NCBI GenBank assembly: GCA_020724265.1
Contig: DYHH01000001.1
Span: 278,782-342,781, forward strand
Length of the DNA stretch: 64,000 bases
Direction: 5' to 3'
DNA from: Melioribacter roseus
Lineage (GTDB): Bacteria > Bacteroidota > Ignavibacteria > Ignavibacteriales > Melioribacteraceae
This document shows, one piece after another, positions 34,540 through 44,756 of the stretch. A model generated the notes under the pieces. That model saw only the letters and a program-made list of their open reading frames with translations, made no database searches and was not told the DNA's origin. The position numbers and the translations under genes were made by a program. Numbering within the stretch: position 1 is the first letter of the stretch; every line of letters begins with the position of its first letter.

Positions 34540-36765
34540 TTGCTTTTAAGGAACTCTATATTATCAATTATTCTTTTACTTACTCTCTTAATCGGATATA
34601 AACAATTAGATGAATCAAAAACCGTTCTGAGTAACCGCAATTCTTTTTTAAATTTTTTAGAGAAAGACCTTAGTGATTCAAGCTGGCTTATAAATACATT
34701 AGACTCACTAAAAAGATATTCAACAGAGGAAGAATCCGAGAATATCTCACCTCTAATTAAACTCTTCGAAGGAAATTATTTACTTCAAAAAAAAGATTAC
34801 AAATCTGCAAAAACGAAATTTGATTCGATTCTATACTGCAATGAAAATACGCTAGGAAATAAATTTTTAGCCGAAACTTATCTCGGTTTAGCTAAATGTT
34901 ATCGAAATTTAGAGATTAAAGATTCAGCCGAGATATATTATCACAAGGCTGGAAATAAGTTTGAAGAATCCGGTGCAGACAAAAAACTTGCCGAAGTTCT
35001 GAACACAATCGGTTATATCCATTGGCAAATCACACATTTTGATAGTGCAATCTTTTATTTCGAAAGATCATTAAAAATAAAAGAAAATTTGCCTGATAAA
35101 GACAGTTATGCAACAACTCTCAACAATATCGGGACTGTTCATTACCATTGGGCAAGTTATGATATCGCTTTAGATTACTACCTCAAAGCGTTTGAAATCA
35201 AAAAAGAAGTAAATAACTTTAGCGGTGCTGCCTTAGTATTAACAAATATTGGATTAGTGTATAAGGATACCGAACAAATTGACAGAGCTATTGAATGTTT
35301 TTTTGAAAGCATTAATTATGCTGAAAAAGATTTTGATAACGATATATTCGGTTATATATACCATAATATTGGTTCGGCTTATTTAAGAACTAATATCGAT
35401 TCAGCAGAAGTCTATTTTGAAAAAGCTATGCAGAATTATAAAGAAGCTAACTCAATTGGAGGAATAATTATTTCCTTAAAAGGATTAGGTGAAACACAAA
35501 TCGCAAAAAAGAATTATATAGCTGCAAATGAATTTATTAGTAATATGCTCCGGTTGGCAACAGATAATAATAATGCATTAAGAATTGCCGAAGCAAAGCA
35601 TTTACTGGGAATTATAGCTAAAAAAGAATTTAATATTCCACTGGCAAAAAAATACTTGCTGGAAAGTATAACTATCTCCGAAGAAATTAAGAAGTACCCA
35701 TTACTTAGGGATAATTACGAACTTTTGAGTGAAATCTATGAAGGTTCGCAAAATATAATTGATGCATTAAATTCTTATAAAGAATACATGCGTTATCATA
35801 CTCTTATTGCAGATAGTGAAATGGAGAAAAGATTATCCAGGTTAAAACAGAATTTTGAAGCTCAAAAATATCTTGCCGATTTGGAAATTCAGAAATATGA
35901 ATTACAAAAACAACAATTTCTGATTTATGCATTCATTTTGCTGTCAGTTCTTTTAATATCTCTTTCATTTTTTCTGATCAGAACGAATAAGAGAAAAAGA
36001 ATTATTAACATAGAACTTTCCGAAAAGAATAGGTTGATTGAGGGGCAGCGAAGAGAATTAGAAAAGATTAATAATGAACTGAAAGCATCAAATGAAGCTA
36101 AGGATAAATTATTTTCTATAATTGCCCATGATTTGAAGAACCCGTTTTTTAATTTGATGGGATATATTTCACTTTTAAGGGAAGGTTCACTTACCGAAGA
36201 AGAACTTAACGAGACTCTGATCTATTTGGATTCATCATTAAGAAATACTTATTCCCTTTTGGAAAACTTACTTGATTTTTCTTTAAACCGTGTAAGAAAT
36301 ATCGAATATTCTCCGACAATTGTTGAAATAAAACCGTTCATCAACAGTGTGATTGAAGGAATGCAAAACCAATTAAATCAAAAAACAATATCGGTAAAAC
36401 TTAATTTTTATTATGATACTGTATTCGCAGATATATCCATGCTTCAAATTGTATTAAGAAATCTTTTAGCGAATGCCATAAAATTCAGTCACCCGGGCGG
36501 GGAAATTCATATCAATTTCAAAAAGGATAATAACATATATTTACTTTCTGTTATTGATAATGGAGTTGGAATCGATGAAGAAACAAGAATTAATCTCTTC
36601 AATTCAGAATTCGTAAAAGCTGAACGTGGAACTCTTGGTGAAAAAGGTACAGGAATAGGACTGAATTTATGTAAAGATTTAATTGACAAACACGGAGGTA
36701 AAATAAAAGTAAATTCCAAGCATGGAGCCGGTTCTGAATTTATTATCGAATTGCCTGCGGAGTAA
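34540..36765 (+). CDS. TPR-containing sensor histidine kinase
   Basis: 741 residues from a TTG start with GGAAA close upstream. N-terminal hydrophobic segment (about 4-21) as signal or anchor; a periplasmic region (about 60-430) of tetratricopeptide repeats (for example AEVLNTIGYIHWQITHFDSA, ATTLNNIGTVHYHWASYDIA); a second transmembrane helix near 462-485; coiled coil; HisKA domain with phospho-acceptor H530 (IIAHDLKNP); and HATPase with NAIKF, DNGVGID and GTGIGLNLC. It has no receiver domain. The ligand is unknown; the output partner may be a response regulator elsewhere. Confidence 0.92.
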   Translation: MLLRNSILSIILLLTLLIGYKQLDESKTVLSNRNSFLNFLEKDLSDSSWLINTLDSLKRYSTEEESENISPLIKLFEGNYLLQKKDYKSAKTKFDSILYCNENTLGNKFLAETYLGLAKCYRNLEIKDSAEIYYHKAGNKFEESGADKKLAEVLNTIGYIHWQITHFDSAIFYFERSLKIKENLPDKDSYATTLNNIGTVHYHWASYDIALDYYLKAFEIKKEVNNFSGAALVLTNIGLVYKDTEQIDRAIECFFESINYAEKDFDNDIFGYIYHNIGSAYLRTNIDSAEVYFEKAMQNYKEANSIGGIIISLKGLGETQIAKKNYIAANEFISNMLRLATDNNNALRIAEAKHLLGIIAKKEFNIPLAKKYLLESITISEEIKKYPLLRDNYELLSEIYEGSQNIIDALNSYKEYMRYHTLIADSEMEKRLSRLKQNFEAQKYLADLEIQKYELQKQQFLIYAFILLSVLLISLSFFLIRTNKRKRIINIELSEKNRLIEGQRRELEKINNELKASNEAKDKLFSIIAHDLKNPFFNLMGYISLLREGSLTEEELNETLIYLDSSLRNTYSLLENLLDFSLNRVRNIEYSPTIVEIKPFINSVIEGMQNQLNQKTISVKLNFYYDTVFADISMLQIVLRNLLANAIKFSHPGGEIHINFKKDNNIYLLSVIDNGVGIDEETRINLFNSEFVKAERGTLGEKGTGIGLNLCKDLIDKHGGKIKVNSKHGAGSEFIIELPAE

Positions 36766-36772
36766 ATACAAT

Positions 36773-38371
36773 CTACAATGAACTTTGCTTTACTAAAATT
36801 TTTTGACTTGGTACTATTTCGAATAAATCATTTTGAAAAGTTAAGAGAACCGTAGTCCCTGTCCCCCTTTCGGAATCTATTTTGAAATCAATATTATCCA
36901 ATTCGCAATATCTTTTTGTAACCGAAAGACCTAATCCGCATCCGTCATATGGTCTTGAATAACCTTGATATTCTTGTGTAAAGGGTTCGAATATTTTATC
37001 AAGATAATCTTTGGAAATTCCAATTCCCGTATCCTTTATTTCAACACAGAAGTCCGATATATTCCGTTTAACTGTTACTTCAATTGTTCCTTTACTCGTA
37101 TACTTAACTGCGTTATCAAAAATATTATTAAAAATTTGTGAAATAGAATACCTATCTGCAAGAAGATTCAAATCACTATCCGGTTTGTTATAAACTAATT
37201 TAACTTTCTTCTGCACAATAATTTGCGCATACTGGTTAAGAATCGGTTCAATAATTTCTTCGCATAAATTAAATTCCGTTTTAATTATTTCATAACTACC
37301 GGTTTGTAACTCGGACATGTTCAGTATAGATTCTATTGTTCTAATTATTCTATTACCGGATGAATCAATTATTCCGAAAACATCAATCATATCGTTAGTC
37401 ATTTTACCACCGAGTTCATCCTTAAGAAAATCAAGGGTACTAAGTATTGCATTTAAAGGTGTTCTAATTTCGTGAGACATTTGAGCTAAGAATTCACCTT
37501 TAACTTTTTCCATTGCCTCGGCTTTATTTTTTGCTGAGACAAGTTGTTCCTCAATCAATTTCGAATCGGTTATATCTTCAACAACTCCTTCAATTACTTT
37601 TACTCCATTTTTCCGGGATATGATTTTTGCACTTTCCCGGATATAAATTTCTCTTCCATCTTCCGTAATAAGTTGACTTTCAAAACCGTAAACCACACCT
37701 TCGTTTAATAAAATTTCACGAAACTTTTTTAATTGTTCCGGGTATTTGTAATAGTCCGAAACTTTCCGGTTAGATTTAATATCTTCAATTGAGGTTGATT
37801 CAAGTATTTTAAGAAAAGCCGGGTTGACCATTAATATGTCACCTTCAAGTGAAGTTCTGTACAAACCGACAGATGAGTTTTCATATAAACTTCGATGATT
37901 TTCTTCACTTTCCTTTAATGATTCTTCTGTTTGTTTTTGTGCGGTTATATCTTCATATGTACCAAGCACACCAATAACATTTCCCTTTTCATCTTTGAGC
38001 GGGATTTTAGATGTTTTTAGCCACAGAGTCGTACTATCACTCCTATATTGAGGTTCTTCGTAATCAATTTTACTTTGTTTAGTCTCAATTACGAATCTGT
38101 CATCGGCTCTATATAATTCGGCATTTTCTTTCCAAGACAATTCAAAATCGTTTTTGCCAATTATTTCCGACGGATGATTTAGACCGGCGTCTTTTGCAAA
38201 CACCAGGTTGCATCCCAGATAATTAAGATTAATGTCTTTCCAAAAAACTCTCTGAGGAATTGTATCCATAATAAGATCGAACATAGCTTTCTGTTCGATC
38301 TTATTTTCATCATTTTTAATTGATTTATTCACCTTATTTTGGAGAGATATTTTTTGTTTATTTTTCGTCAT
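36773..38371 (-). CDS. Cytoplasmic PAS sensor histidine kinase
   Basis: 532 residues with no membrane segment. Two PAS domains (about 28-150 and 160-275), the first resembling the PAS_4 type (IPQRVFWKDINLNYLGCN), then HisKA with H300 (MSHEIRTPLNAIL) and HATPase (NAVKYT, DTGIGIS, GCGLGLSVTK). It begins immediately at the stop of the single-domain receiver gene, so the two are co-transcribed and likely partners. The two genes meet tail-to-tail with the TPR kinase. Confidence 0.92.
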   Translation of the reverse strand: MTKNKQKISLQNKVNKSIKNDENKIEQKAMFDLIMDTIPQRVFWKDINLNYLGCNLVFAKDAGLNHPSEIIGKNDFELSWKENAELYRADDRFVIETKQSKIDYEEPQYRSDSTTLWLKTSKIPLKDEKGNVIGVLGTYEDITAQKQTEESLKESEENHRSLYENSSVGLYRTSLEGDILMVNPAFLKILESTSIEDIKSNRKVSDYYKYPEQLKKFREILLNEGVVYGFESQLITEDGREIYIRESAKIISRKNGVKVIEGVVEDITDSKLIEEQLVSAKNKAEAMEKVKGEFLAQMSHEIRTPLNAILSTLDFLKDELGGKMTNDMIDVFGIIDSSGNRIIRTIESILNMSELQTGSYEIIKTEFNLCEEIIEPILNQYAQIIVQKKVKLVYNKPDSDLNLLADRYSISQIFNNIFDNAVKYTSKGTIEVTVKRNISDFCVEIKDTGIGISKDYLDKIFEPFTQEYQGYSRPYDGCGLGLSVTKRYCELDNIDFKIDSERGTGTTVLLTFQNDLFEIVPSQKILVKQSSL

Positions 38372-38749
38372 CTATCTGTTTTTCAAACCATTGTTTTTGA
38401 TTTGCTCCAGTATAGAACTTAGTTTTTCAAGTTCATCAGATTTATTAAGAAAATATTCAGCACCATATTCAATAGCACGATCTCTGTATTGCGGATACGG
38501 ATAATTTGTTATTATAATAACGATAATACCGGGGTATTTCTTTTTTATATATTGTAAAAGGTCTAAGCCTCCTCCGCCCGGCATTCGTATATCGCTAATT
38601 ACAACATCGGGGATTTTTTCTTTTATTATCGTTTTTGCTTCTAAAGTGTTTAGTGCCTGCCCGATAATCTCTATCTGACTTATTACAGAGACTATACTGG
38701 TTAATCTATCAAGAATTATTTTCGAATCGTCTACAATTAATACTTTCAT
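38372..38749 (-). CDS. Single-domain response regulator (receiver)
   Basis: 125 residues, only a receiver domain: acidic pair D7/D8, phospho-acceptor D53 (VVISDIRMPGGGG), conserved Thr near 81 and Lys in FLNKSDE. It has no DNA-binding output, so it acts by protein contact or phospho-relay. Directly followed by the PAS kinase gene without spacing. Confidence 0.92.
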   Translation of the reverse strand: MKVLIVDDSKIILDRLTSIVSVISQIEIIGQALNTLEAKTIIKEKIPDVVISDIRMPGGGGLDLLQYIKKKYPGIIVIIITNYPYPQYRDRAIEYGAEYFLNKSDELEKLSSILEQIKNNGLKNR

Positions 38750-38857
38750 AATATTTCCAAATTAATGAGTAACAAAATAATGCTGGAAGCACTAATACTA
38801 TGTAAGAATCTGATATACTTTCTGTAAGAATTAACTGAAAATTAAATAAGAATATTC

Positions 38858-39490
38858 CTACACATTCATTAGTTTATGGTCAATTGCATAGACAACTAAT
38901 TCGGAAATAGATTTAATTTCCAATTTCTCAAAAATTCTTGATTTGTAAGTACTTATTGTTTTTACGCTTAAATGCATCTGTTCGGCAATTTCCGAAATCT
39001 TTTTTCCCTCTGAAAGCTTAATAAATACATTATATTCTTGATCGGATAATTTGTGATGTTTGGCTAGATTAGATTTTTCGGTTTGAATTTGTATTAAGGT
39101 AGATGCGAATTCCTTTGATATATAATTTTTACCTTCTATAACAGAATCAATAGCAATTAATAATTCATCTGCCGCTTGATCTTTAGTTATGTAACCGCTG
39201 GCTCCAAGTTTAATAGCTCTAACTGCATATTCTTTTTCCGGGTAGATGCTTAAGATTAATAACTTGGTACTAATTTTTTCATTTGTAATTTTTTGCAGTA
39301 CTTCTAATCCGTTTAGTTTCGGCATCGAAATATCAAGTACAGCTAAATCAATTTTTTCATTTATCAAAATGTTATAAGCTTCTTGACCGTCGTTGGCTTC
39401 AATAACATTTTTAACCGATTTATGAGTTTTTAAGAGATGAACTAACCCGGCTCTAACTACTGCGTGATCATCGGCGATAAGAACTTGCAT
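38858..39490 (-). CDS. NarL/FixJ family response regulator
   Basis: 210 residues from the ATG at 39490, which has CTGGAG nine bases upstream; the longer frame would add an unlikely hydrophobic tail before the receiver. Receiver domain (MQVLIADDHAVVRAGL, phospho-Asp in LAVLDISMP) and a LuxR-type helix-turn-helix (LSDQEYNVFIKLSEGKKISEIAEQ ... SVKTISTYKSRIFEKL). It lies beside the large HisKA_3-type kinase, the usual partner class for NarL proteins. Confidence 0.94.
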   Translation of the reverse strand: MQVLIADDHAVVRAGLVHLLKTHKSVKNVIEANDGQEAYNILINEKIDLAVLDISMPKLNGLEVLQKITNEKISTKLLILSIYPEKEYAVRAIKLGASGYITKDQAADELLIAIDSVIEGKNYISKEFASTLIQIQTEKSNLAKHHKLSDQEYNVFIKLSEGKKISEIAEQMHLSVKTISTYKSRIFEKLEIKSISELVVYAIDHKLMNV

Positions 39491-39626
39491 TTTAAACTCC
39501 AGGTTAATTTTTAATGCACACTTGTTGTTTACTTTCACAAAGCAAAATACAATCAGCAAAAAAAACAATTAACTGGAAAACTTTATAAACAGTATAGTGA
39601 AAAAGCAAATTCTTTTAAATAGAATT

Positions 39627-42600
39627 CTATTTAAGAGGAATGGAAATTTCTATTTTTGTTCCCTTAGGAATTACTTTATCAATTACAAATGAACCATTAG
39701 CAAGTTTTACTCTTTCTTTCATTCCTAAAATTCCAAACGAGGATGGATTTGTTATTGCACTTTGTGAAATGCCTTTACCGTTATCCTGGATAATTAATTC
39801 CAAATTTGTGTTTTTTTCTTTCATTTTGATATTTACAAGATTTGCTTTGGCATGACGTACAACATTTGTTAATGCTTCTTGAATCATACGATAAATGGTG
39901 ATTTTCAGTGCTTTGCTAATTATTTCTTCCGAAATTGATGTATGCAGTTTTACTTTTATTTTAGTTCTTTCCGTAAATAGATTTGTATACCATTCAATTG
40001 CCGGAATTAAACCGAGATCATCAATAAGTCCGGGGCGAAGATCACTGGTAATCTGCTGAACTGATTTTATCGTTTCAGTTGCTAAACTTAAAGCAGAGTT
40101 AATTCTTTGTTCTGAAGTGTTAATGTTACTCTTAATAGAATTTTTTGCGATATTCAAATCAAGTTTGAGGCCGGTTAAAGCCTGCCCGAGATCATCATGT
40201 ATTGCTCTTGCTAATGCGGCTCTTTCTTCTTCACTTATTTCCTGCAAGTAATTTGTCAGTCTCGCAAGCTCCAAGTTACTTTTCTCAAGTTCATTTTTTA
40301 TTCTTATTTCTTCCGTAATATCATCCCCCGACATTAATATTTCGGTGACATTACCCTTATTATCTTTTAAGACATTAAAATACCAGCCTATAATTCTTTC
40401 CTTCTTGTTTTTTCCTCTTATAGGCAATTGTATAAAACCGGTAGATTCGATAACTTTTTTTCTAAGATTTGAAAGTAACTTAATTACTGTTTTCTTTTCG
40501 TTTTCAGGAATGAAGCACTCGATAAAGTTCTTTCCTATAAGATATCTTTTTGTATACCCGGTAATTTTAATCCCGGCAGTATTTATCGCGACAATATTAC
40601 CATCATTATTTAGAATCAGCATAATAATGGAAGCAGTTTCAAAATACCTTTCGGCTCTATTTCTTTCTTCAATAATCTTTCTTTCGTGCTCTTTTCTTTC
40701 AGTGATATCGTGATAAATTCCTTGATAGACTCTTTCTCCCCTCCAAATTATATTTGATACATTTACCTGTATGTCAATAATCTTTCCATGCTTAGTTATA
40801 CCTTGCATTTCATAAGTAGATATTTTATTTAGTGTAGTTACCGGGTTAGCATATCTTTCTCTAAATAATTTTTTTGTTGAAGGTGCAATAATCTTTGCGA
40901 CATTAAAATCTTTATGATAAACTTCATTCTCAGTATAACCAAACATTTTAAGCCAGGCTTTATTTACCAACAGTAACTTTTTATTCTTAAGAACGTAAAT
41001 TGCATCAGCTGTTGAGTTTATCAAAGTTCTATATGCTTCTTCACTTTCACGAAGTTGTATTTCAATATTTTTTCTTTCTGTAATATCACGGCCCACACCA
41101 ATAATTGCTTCAATTTTACCTTTATTATTTATAATTGCTTTATCCGACCACGCAAGCCATCGCCACCCTTTTGTTGTTTTAGCTCTTTGCTCCATATACG
41201 CTTTATAGGGTGGTCTCGAAAGCTTTTCCATTTCTTTTTTTGTTGATTCAATATCTTCTTTATGCACATAAGGCAGAAATTTCTTACCTAATAATTGCTT
41301 TTCGGTTTTACCGAATAATTTACAATATGATTTACTTACGAATTGATATCTATATTCAGGATCTACTTTTACTACAAGATCGGTTTGATTTTCTACCAGC
41401 AACCTATATTTTTCTTCACTCATTCTTAGGGCTAACTCTGCTTCTTTTTTATCAGTTATATCTCTAATTACGCTTATTGCATTTTTCCAATTCCCCTTTT
41501 CATCTTTTATAAGTGAAACATAATTTTCGGTAAATATTATACTACCGTCTTTTCTTTTCATTTTATATTCAATAGAAAATATACCGGTTTTTTCAAGCTG
41601 GGGGTTTCCAACTTCGGCGAATTTTTTATAATGTTTATGGTCAACGTGCAGGAATTCTGTTGTTTTTCCCATTATTTCATTTTGAGAATAACCAAATATT
41701 TTTTCGAATGCATTATTAACCCAAATTATAGTTCTATTTGAAGAGTCTATAAGAATTAATGCTTGGTCAAGACTATTGATAATTCTCTCCAACAAAATTT
41801 TATAATTACTAAGAGATGTTTCTCTCTGCTTTCGTTCACGAATGTCAATTCCAATTCCAATTTGTGTTCCGTCTTGAAGTTTTAAGTTGGACCACTCGCT
41901 TTCAATTATTTCACCCGATTTCGCTCTACACTTAAATTCTCTCCATTCATTTGATGCTTTAAGCATATATTCAGCAACTTCTCCCCTATACTTTGGATCC
42001 GGATATACTTCTTCCATGAGATTAATTTCTCTAACCTCTTTTGAAGTCCAACCCAACAAACATTCAGCTTCTTTATTTAATCCGAGGACTTTTGTATTTG
42101 GGTCATATCTTGTCAGCATAACCGGGAGCCTGTCTACAATAGAGTTTAGAATAACTCTTTCGTTTTCGAGAGCTTGTTGAGCAAGTTTTTCCTTAGTAAC
42201 ATCTAAAGAAATTCCTCCTATTAATTTTTTCCCATCGGGTTTTGAAATTGGGAAATAATGAGTATCGAGATAGAGTTCTTCACCATAGAGGTCTATCATT
42301 CTAGTAGTGGACTTGAGTGTTTCTCCTTTTAATATTTTTTGATCCTCTTCAATAAATTGATTAGCTAAATCTTCATTGAAAAAATCGTAAGCAGTCTTCC
42401 CCTCCCAATTCTCTACACCGAAATGGTCCTTATTATATTTATTATTAAAGAGATACCTGCTTTCTTCATCTTTAATAAAAACACCAGCCGGAAGAAAATC
42501 CATAAACACTCTGAATATTTCTTCGCTCTCCTTAATCTTGTTTTGTGCGTTTTTAAAATCTGTAATATTTTGAACAGCAATAAATATTTGATTGAAAGTC

Positions 42601-43313
42601 CCGTTTACATTTTTTAGCGGACTTGCAACACAATGGAAACTGTTTTTCTGCAATTCAAATTCAAATTCTACCAGGTGATCTTTCCAAACTCCGCTTAAAT
42701 ATGTTATCAAAATATTTGTGAGCTCTTCAGAAAATACTTCATTAATAGTTCTGCCGATTATTTTATCTTTTTCAAAACCCAACAAATTAATAGCCGTACC
42801 TTCCGCAAAGATCAACCTGTATTGTTTATCTACTATTATTATCATTCCATCAGGATAATTTTCTAAAATATTCCTGAGTTTGGTTTCTGTTTGAGTTAAT
42901 TCTTTATTTTTCTCTTGAAGCTTTTCCAGTTTCTTCGTTTGGGAAGAGGTAATTTTTAAAAAGAGTTCGACTTTGTTTTTTATTTCCTCTTCTTTTACCG
43001 GTTGATATAAATAATCAACAACGTAGTCATTTAGCTTGGATTTATAGAAATCGTATTCACTGATCTTATCGACAATTAATAGTAGATAAGGACTAAAATT
43101 ATTTTTTGCTTTGGCTCTGTTATTAAGGTATTCTAAAAATTTGATTTCGATAAGACCGGCATCAACGATAATTAAATCTATATGAAATTGGTTAAGATAG
43201 GTTTCTGCTTCAACTGTTGAGGAAAAATTAACTACTTCAATGTTAGGATGTGATATTAACCTATTAATAATAGAACTATACTTAATGATATCTTCGATAA
43301 CTAATATTTTCAT
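39627..43313 (-). CDS. Giant receiver/seven-PAS sensor histidine kinase (HisKA_3)
   Basis: 1228 residues, no transmembrane segments. N-terminal receiver (about 1-120, phospho-Asp D51 in LIIVDAG). Seven PAS units start near 145, 265, 390, 505, 635, 760 and 890, each with an S-E-E-x-[YF]-R or equivalent lead and a GW/GY/GK end. A coiled coil near 1000 leads to HisKA_3 with phospho-acceptor H1039 (AIHDDLGQALTGL) and HATPase (GKGIS, FGILGMKERV). Cytoplasmic integrator of several signals; the neighbour at 38858 is the likely partner. Ligands unknown. Confidence 0.93.
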   Translation of the reverse strand: MKILVIEDIIKYSSIINRLISHPNIEVVNFSSTVEAETYLNQFHIDLIIVDAGLIEIKFLEYLNNRAKAKNNFSPYLLLIVDKISEYDFYKSKLNDYVVDYLYQPVKEEEIKNKVELFLKITSSQTKKLEKLQEKNKELTQTETKLRNILENYPDGMIIIVDKQYRLIFAEGTAINLLGFEKDKIIGRTINEVFSEELTNILITYLSGVWKDHLVEFEFELQKNSFHCVASPLKNVNGTFNQIFIAVQNITDFKNAQNKIKESEEIFRVFMDFLPAGVFIKDEESRYLFNNKYNKDHFGVENWEGKTAYDFFNEDLANQFIEEDQKILKGETLKSTTRMIDLYGEELYLDTHYFPISKPDGKKLIGGISLDVTKEKLAQQALENERVILNSIVDRLPVMLTRYDPNTKVLGLNKEAECLLGWTSKEVREINLMEEVYPDPKYRGEVAEYMLKASNEWREFKCRAKSGEIIESEWSNLKLQDGTQIGIGIDIRERKQRETSLSNYKILLERIINSLDQALILIDSSNRTIIWVNNAFEKIFGYSQNEIMGKTTEFLHVDHKHYKKFAEVGNPQLEKTGIFSIEYKMKRKDGSIIFTENYVSLIKDEKGNWKNAISVIRDITDKKEAELALRMSEEKYRLLVENQTDLVVKVDPEYRYQFVSKSYCKLFGKTEKQLLGKKFLPYVHKEDIESTKKEMEKLSRPPYKAYMEQRAKTTKGWRWLAWSDKAIINNKGKIEAIIGVGRDITERKNIEIQLRESEEAYRTLINSTADAIYVLKNKKLLLVNKAWLKMFGYTENEVYHKDFNVAKIIAPSTKKLFRERYANPVTTLNKISTYEMQGITKHGKIIDIQVNVSNIIWRGERVYQGIYHDITERKEHERKIIEERNRAERYFETASIIMLILNNDGNIVAINTAGIKITGYTKRYLIGKNFIECFIPENEKKTVIKLLSNLRKKVIESTGFIQLPIRGKNKKERIIGWYFNVLKDNKGNVTEILMSGDDITEEIRIKNELEKSNLELARLTNYLQEISEEERAALARAIHDDLGQALTGLKLDLNIAKNSIKSNINTSEQRINSALSLATETIKSVQQITSDLRPGLIDDLGLIPAIEWYTNLFTERTKIKVKLHTSISEEIISKALKITIYRMIQEALTNVVRHAKANLVNIKMKEKNTNLELIIQDNGKGISQSAITNPSSFGILGMKERVKLANGSFVIDKVIPKGTKIEISIPLK

Positions 43314-43421
43314 ATAATTATTCTTAATAGAATCAAAAAGGTTTTAGGAAGACAATAATCAAAAAGTAATCATAATTTTTTTTATTTATTAATTCATGTT
43401 ACGTAAAAACTTAAAAATTCC

Positions 43422-43497
43422 TCGTCATTTCCGCATGTTGAAGCGGGATTCTTTACTACAAAATGCCCGGTTAAAGTTTTCGGGCATGACAGATGCT
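43422..43497. repeat. Palindromic intergenic element with CCGC/GCGG and ATGCCCG/CGGGCAT hairpins
   Basis: Two adjoining hairpins: CCGC (43431-43434) with GCGG (43443-43446), and ATGCCCG (43463-43469) with CGGGCAT (43481-43487). An outer GTCAT/ATGAC pair (43425-43429; 43485-43489) closes the structure. The G+C content is higher than the surroundings. The form is like dispersed intergenic repeats common in bacteria; only one copy is in the window. May also terminate galE (stop at 43507). Confidence 0.6.
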
Positions 43498-43506
43498 TAA
43501 GCTGAG

Positions 43507-44490
43507 TTATGAATTAAAATAAACTTTCTTCATGCTTTCGAAAATTGTTTTTAAGTCGGAATGTTTTGCTTCCCATCCCAGTAAATCTTTAGCTTTTTCA
43601 TAGGATGCAACGAGATGTGCCGGATCGCCTGCTCTTCTACCGACAATTTTATAGTTTATATTTTTACCGATTGCTTTTTCTGCCTCATCAATTACTTCAA
43701 GTACGCTGCTTCCTTTAGATGTACCTAAATTAACTACGAGATTTTTATTTTCATTTAACAAATAATCCATTGCTTTAAGATGTGCATCCGATAAATCATT
43801 TACATGAATATAATCTCTTATGCAAGTTCCATCATCCGTATCATAATCATCACCGAATACTTGAAGTTGTTCTCTCATTGCCGAAGCAACTTCCATAACT
43901 AAAGGAGAAAGGTTTGTAGTATCTTTTTCTTGCCCGGTAATTCTTCCGCGTATATCATAACCGGTTGCATTAAAATATCTTAAAGCGGCATAATTAATTC
44001 CGTGTAACTTACTGAACCACATTAAGTTTTCTTCGATTGCTAATTTAGTATAACCATAATAATTGGTTGGGTCTTTAGGATGGTCTTCATCAATCGGTAA
44101 ATATTGCGGGTTGCCGTATACTGCTGCAGAAGATGAAAAGACGATATACTTAATATTATTTTCAATCATTTTAATCATCAAATTAAGACTACCGGTAATA
44201 TTCCCTTCAGCAAATTTTGAAGGATGTATCATAGAATCACCTGCAGCTTTTAACGCTGCAAAATGAAATACAATATCAACCTTCTCTGCAAAAGCTTTTT
44301 GTAATTCATTTTTGTTCAGAATATCACCTTCAATAAATTTCGAGTCCGGATGTAAGTTTTGTTTTAATCCTGTTGAAAGATTATCAAATACAATGGTGTT
44401 GTGACCTAATTCAACTAAGTCGTGAACAATATGAGAGCCGATATATCCCGCTCCGCCAGTAATTAATATTGTTAATTTTTTCATGACCAA
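43507..44490 (-). CDS. galE: UDP-glucose 4-epimerase
   Basis: 327 residues. Interconverts UDP-glucose and UDP-galactose for polysaccharides. NAD-binding GGAGYIGSHIVHDL, the SSSAAVYG segment, catalytic YGYTK (Tyr and Lys) with upstream Ser, and ALRYFNATG are all typical. Stand-alone gene transcribed from a probable promoter at 44511. Confidence 0.95.
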   Translation of the reverse strand: MVMKKLTILITGGAGYIGSHIVHDLVELGHNTIVFDNLSTGLKQNLHPDSKFIEGDILNKNELQKAFAEKVDIVFHFAALKAAGDSMIHPSKFAEGNITGSLNLMIKMIENNIKYIVFSSSAAVYGNPQYLPIDEDHPKDPTNYYGYTKLAIEENLMWFSKLHGINYAALRYFNATGYDIRGRITGQEKDTTNLSPLVMEVASAMREQLQVFGDDYDTDDGTCIRDYIHVNDLSDAHLKAMDYLLNENKNLVVNLGTSKGSSVLEVIDEAEKAIGKNINYKIVGRRAGDPAHLVASYEKAKDLLGWEAKHSDLKTIFESMKKVYFNS

Positions 44491-44510
44491 TTTTGATTTT
44501 TATAATATTC

Positions 44511-44518
44511 CAAAGATA
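44511..44518 (-). promoter_or_regulatory. Probable -7 element of galE
   Basis: TATCTTTG on the minus strand, a full match to TAnnTTTG, 20 bases before the galE ATG. The -33 region 21 bases upstream reads TGG instead of TTG, so the promoter is only partly matched. Confidence 0.45.
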
Positions 44519-44696
44519 GCAATTATTATATAGTTAGTACCATTTTTAATACCTACCCAATTTGGGGATTGCAAATATTTCATTTACTCATTATATACAA
44601 TTGAAAGGTGCTCAAGAATTTTTATAATTATTTTTTAAATTCTTATTTAAAGCCGGAAAAAAGCTAGACAATAGTCCAATGGAAAAACTAGTAAAG

Positions 44697-44727
44697 GGGG
44701 ATATCTTAAGCAGATAGGGATATCCCC
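44697..44727. terminator. Hairpin downstream of the VOC gene
   Basis: GGGGATATC (44697-44705) with GATATCCCC (44719-44727), 13-base loop. It starts about 30 bases after the VOC stop. A nearly T-rich stretch follows on the minus strand (CTTTACTAGTTTTT). Probable terminator; a leader structure for galE is less likely given about 200 bases distance. Confidence 0.5.
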
Positions 44728-44756
44728 GCCGGCGAAATAATTGAGCACATGTTTTT

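Noticed and set aside
39491..39568. N-terminal hydrophobic extension of the NarL regulator
   Set aside because: Receiver domains start at MQVLIADD, and this ATG has its own ribosome site.
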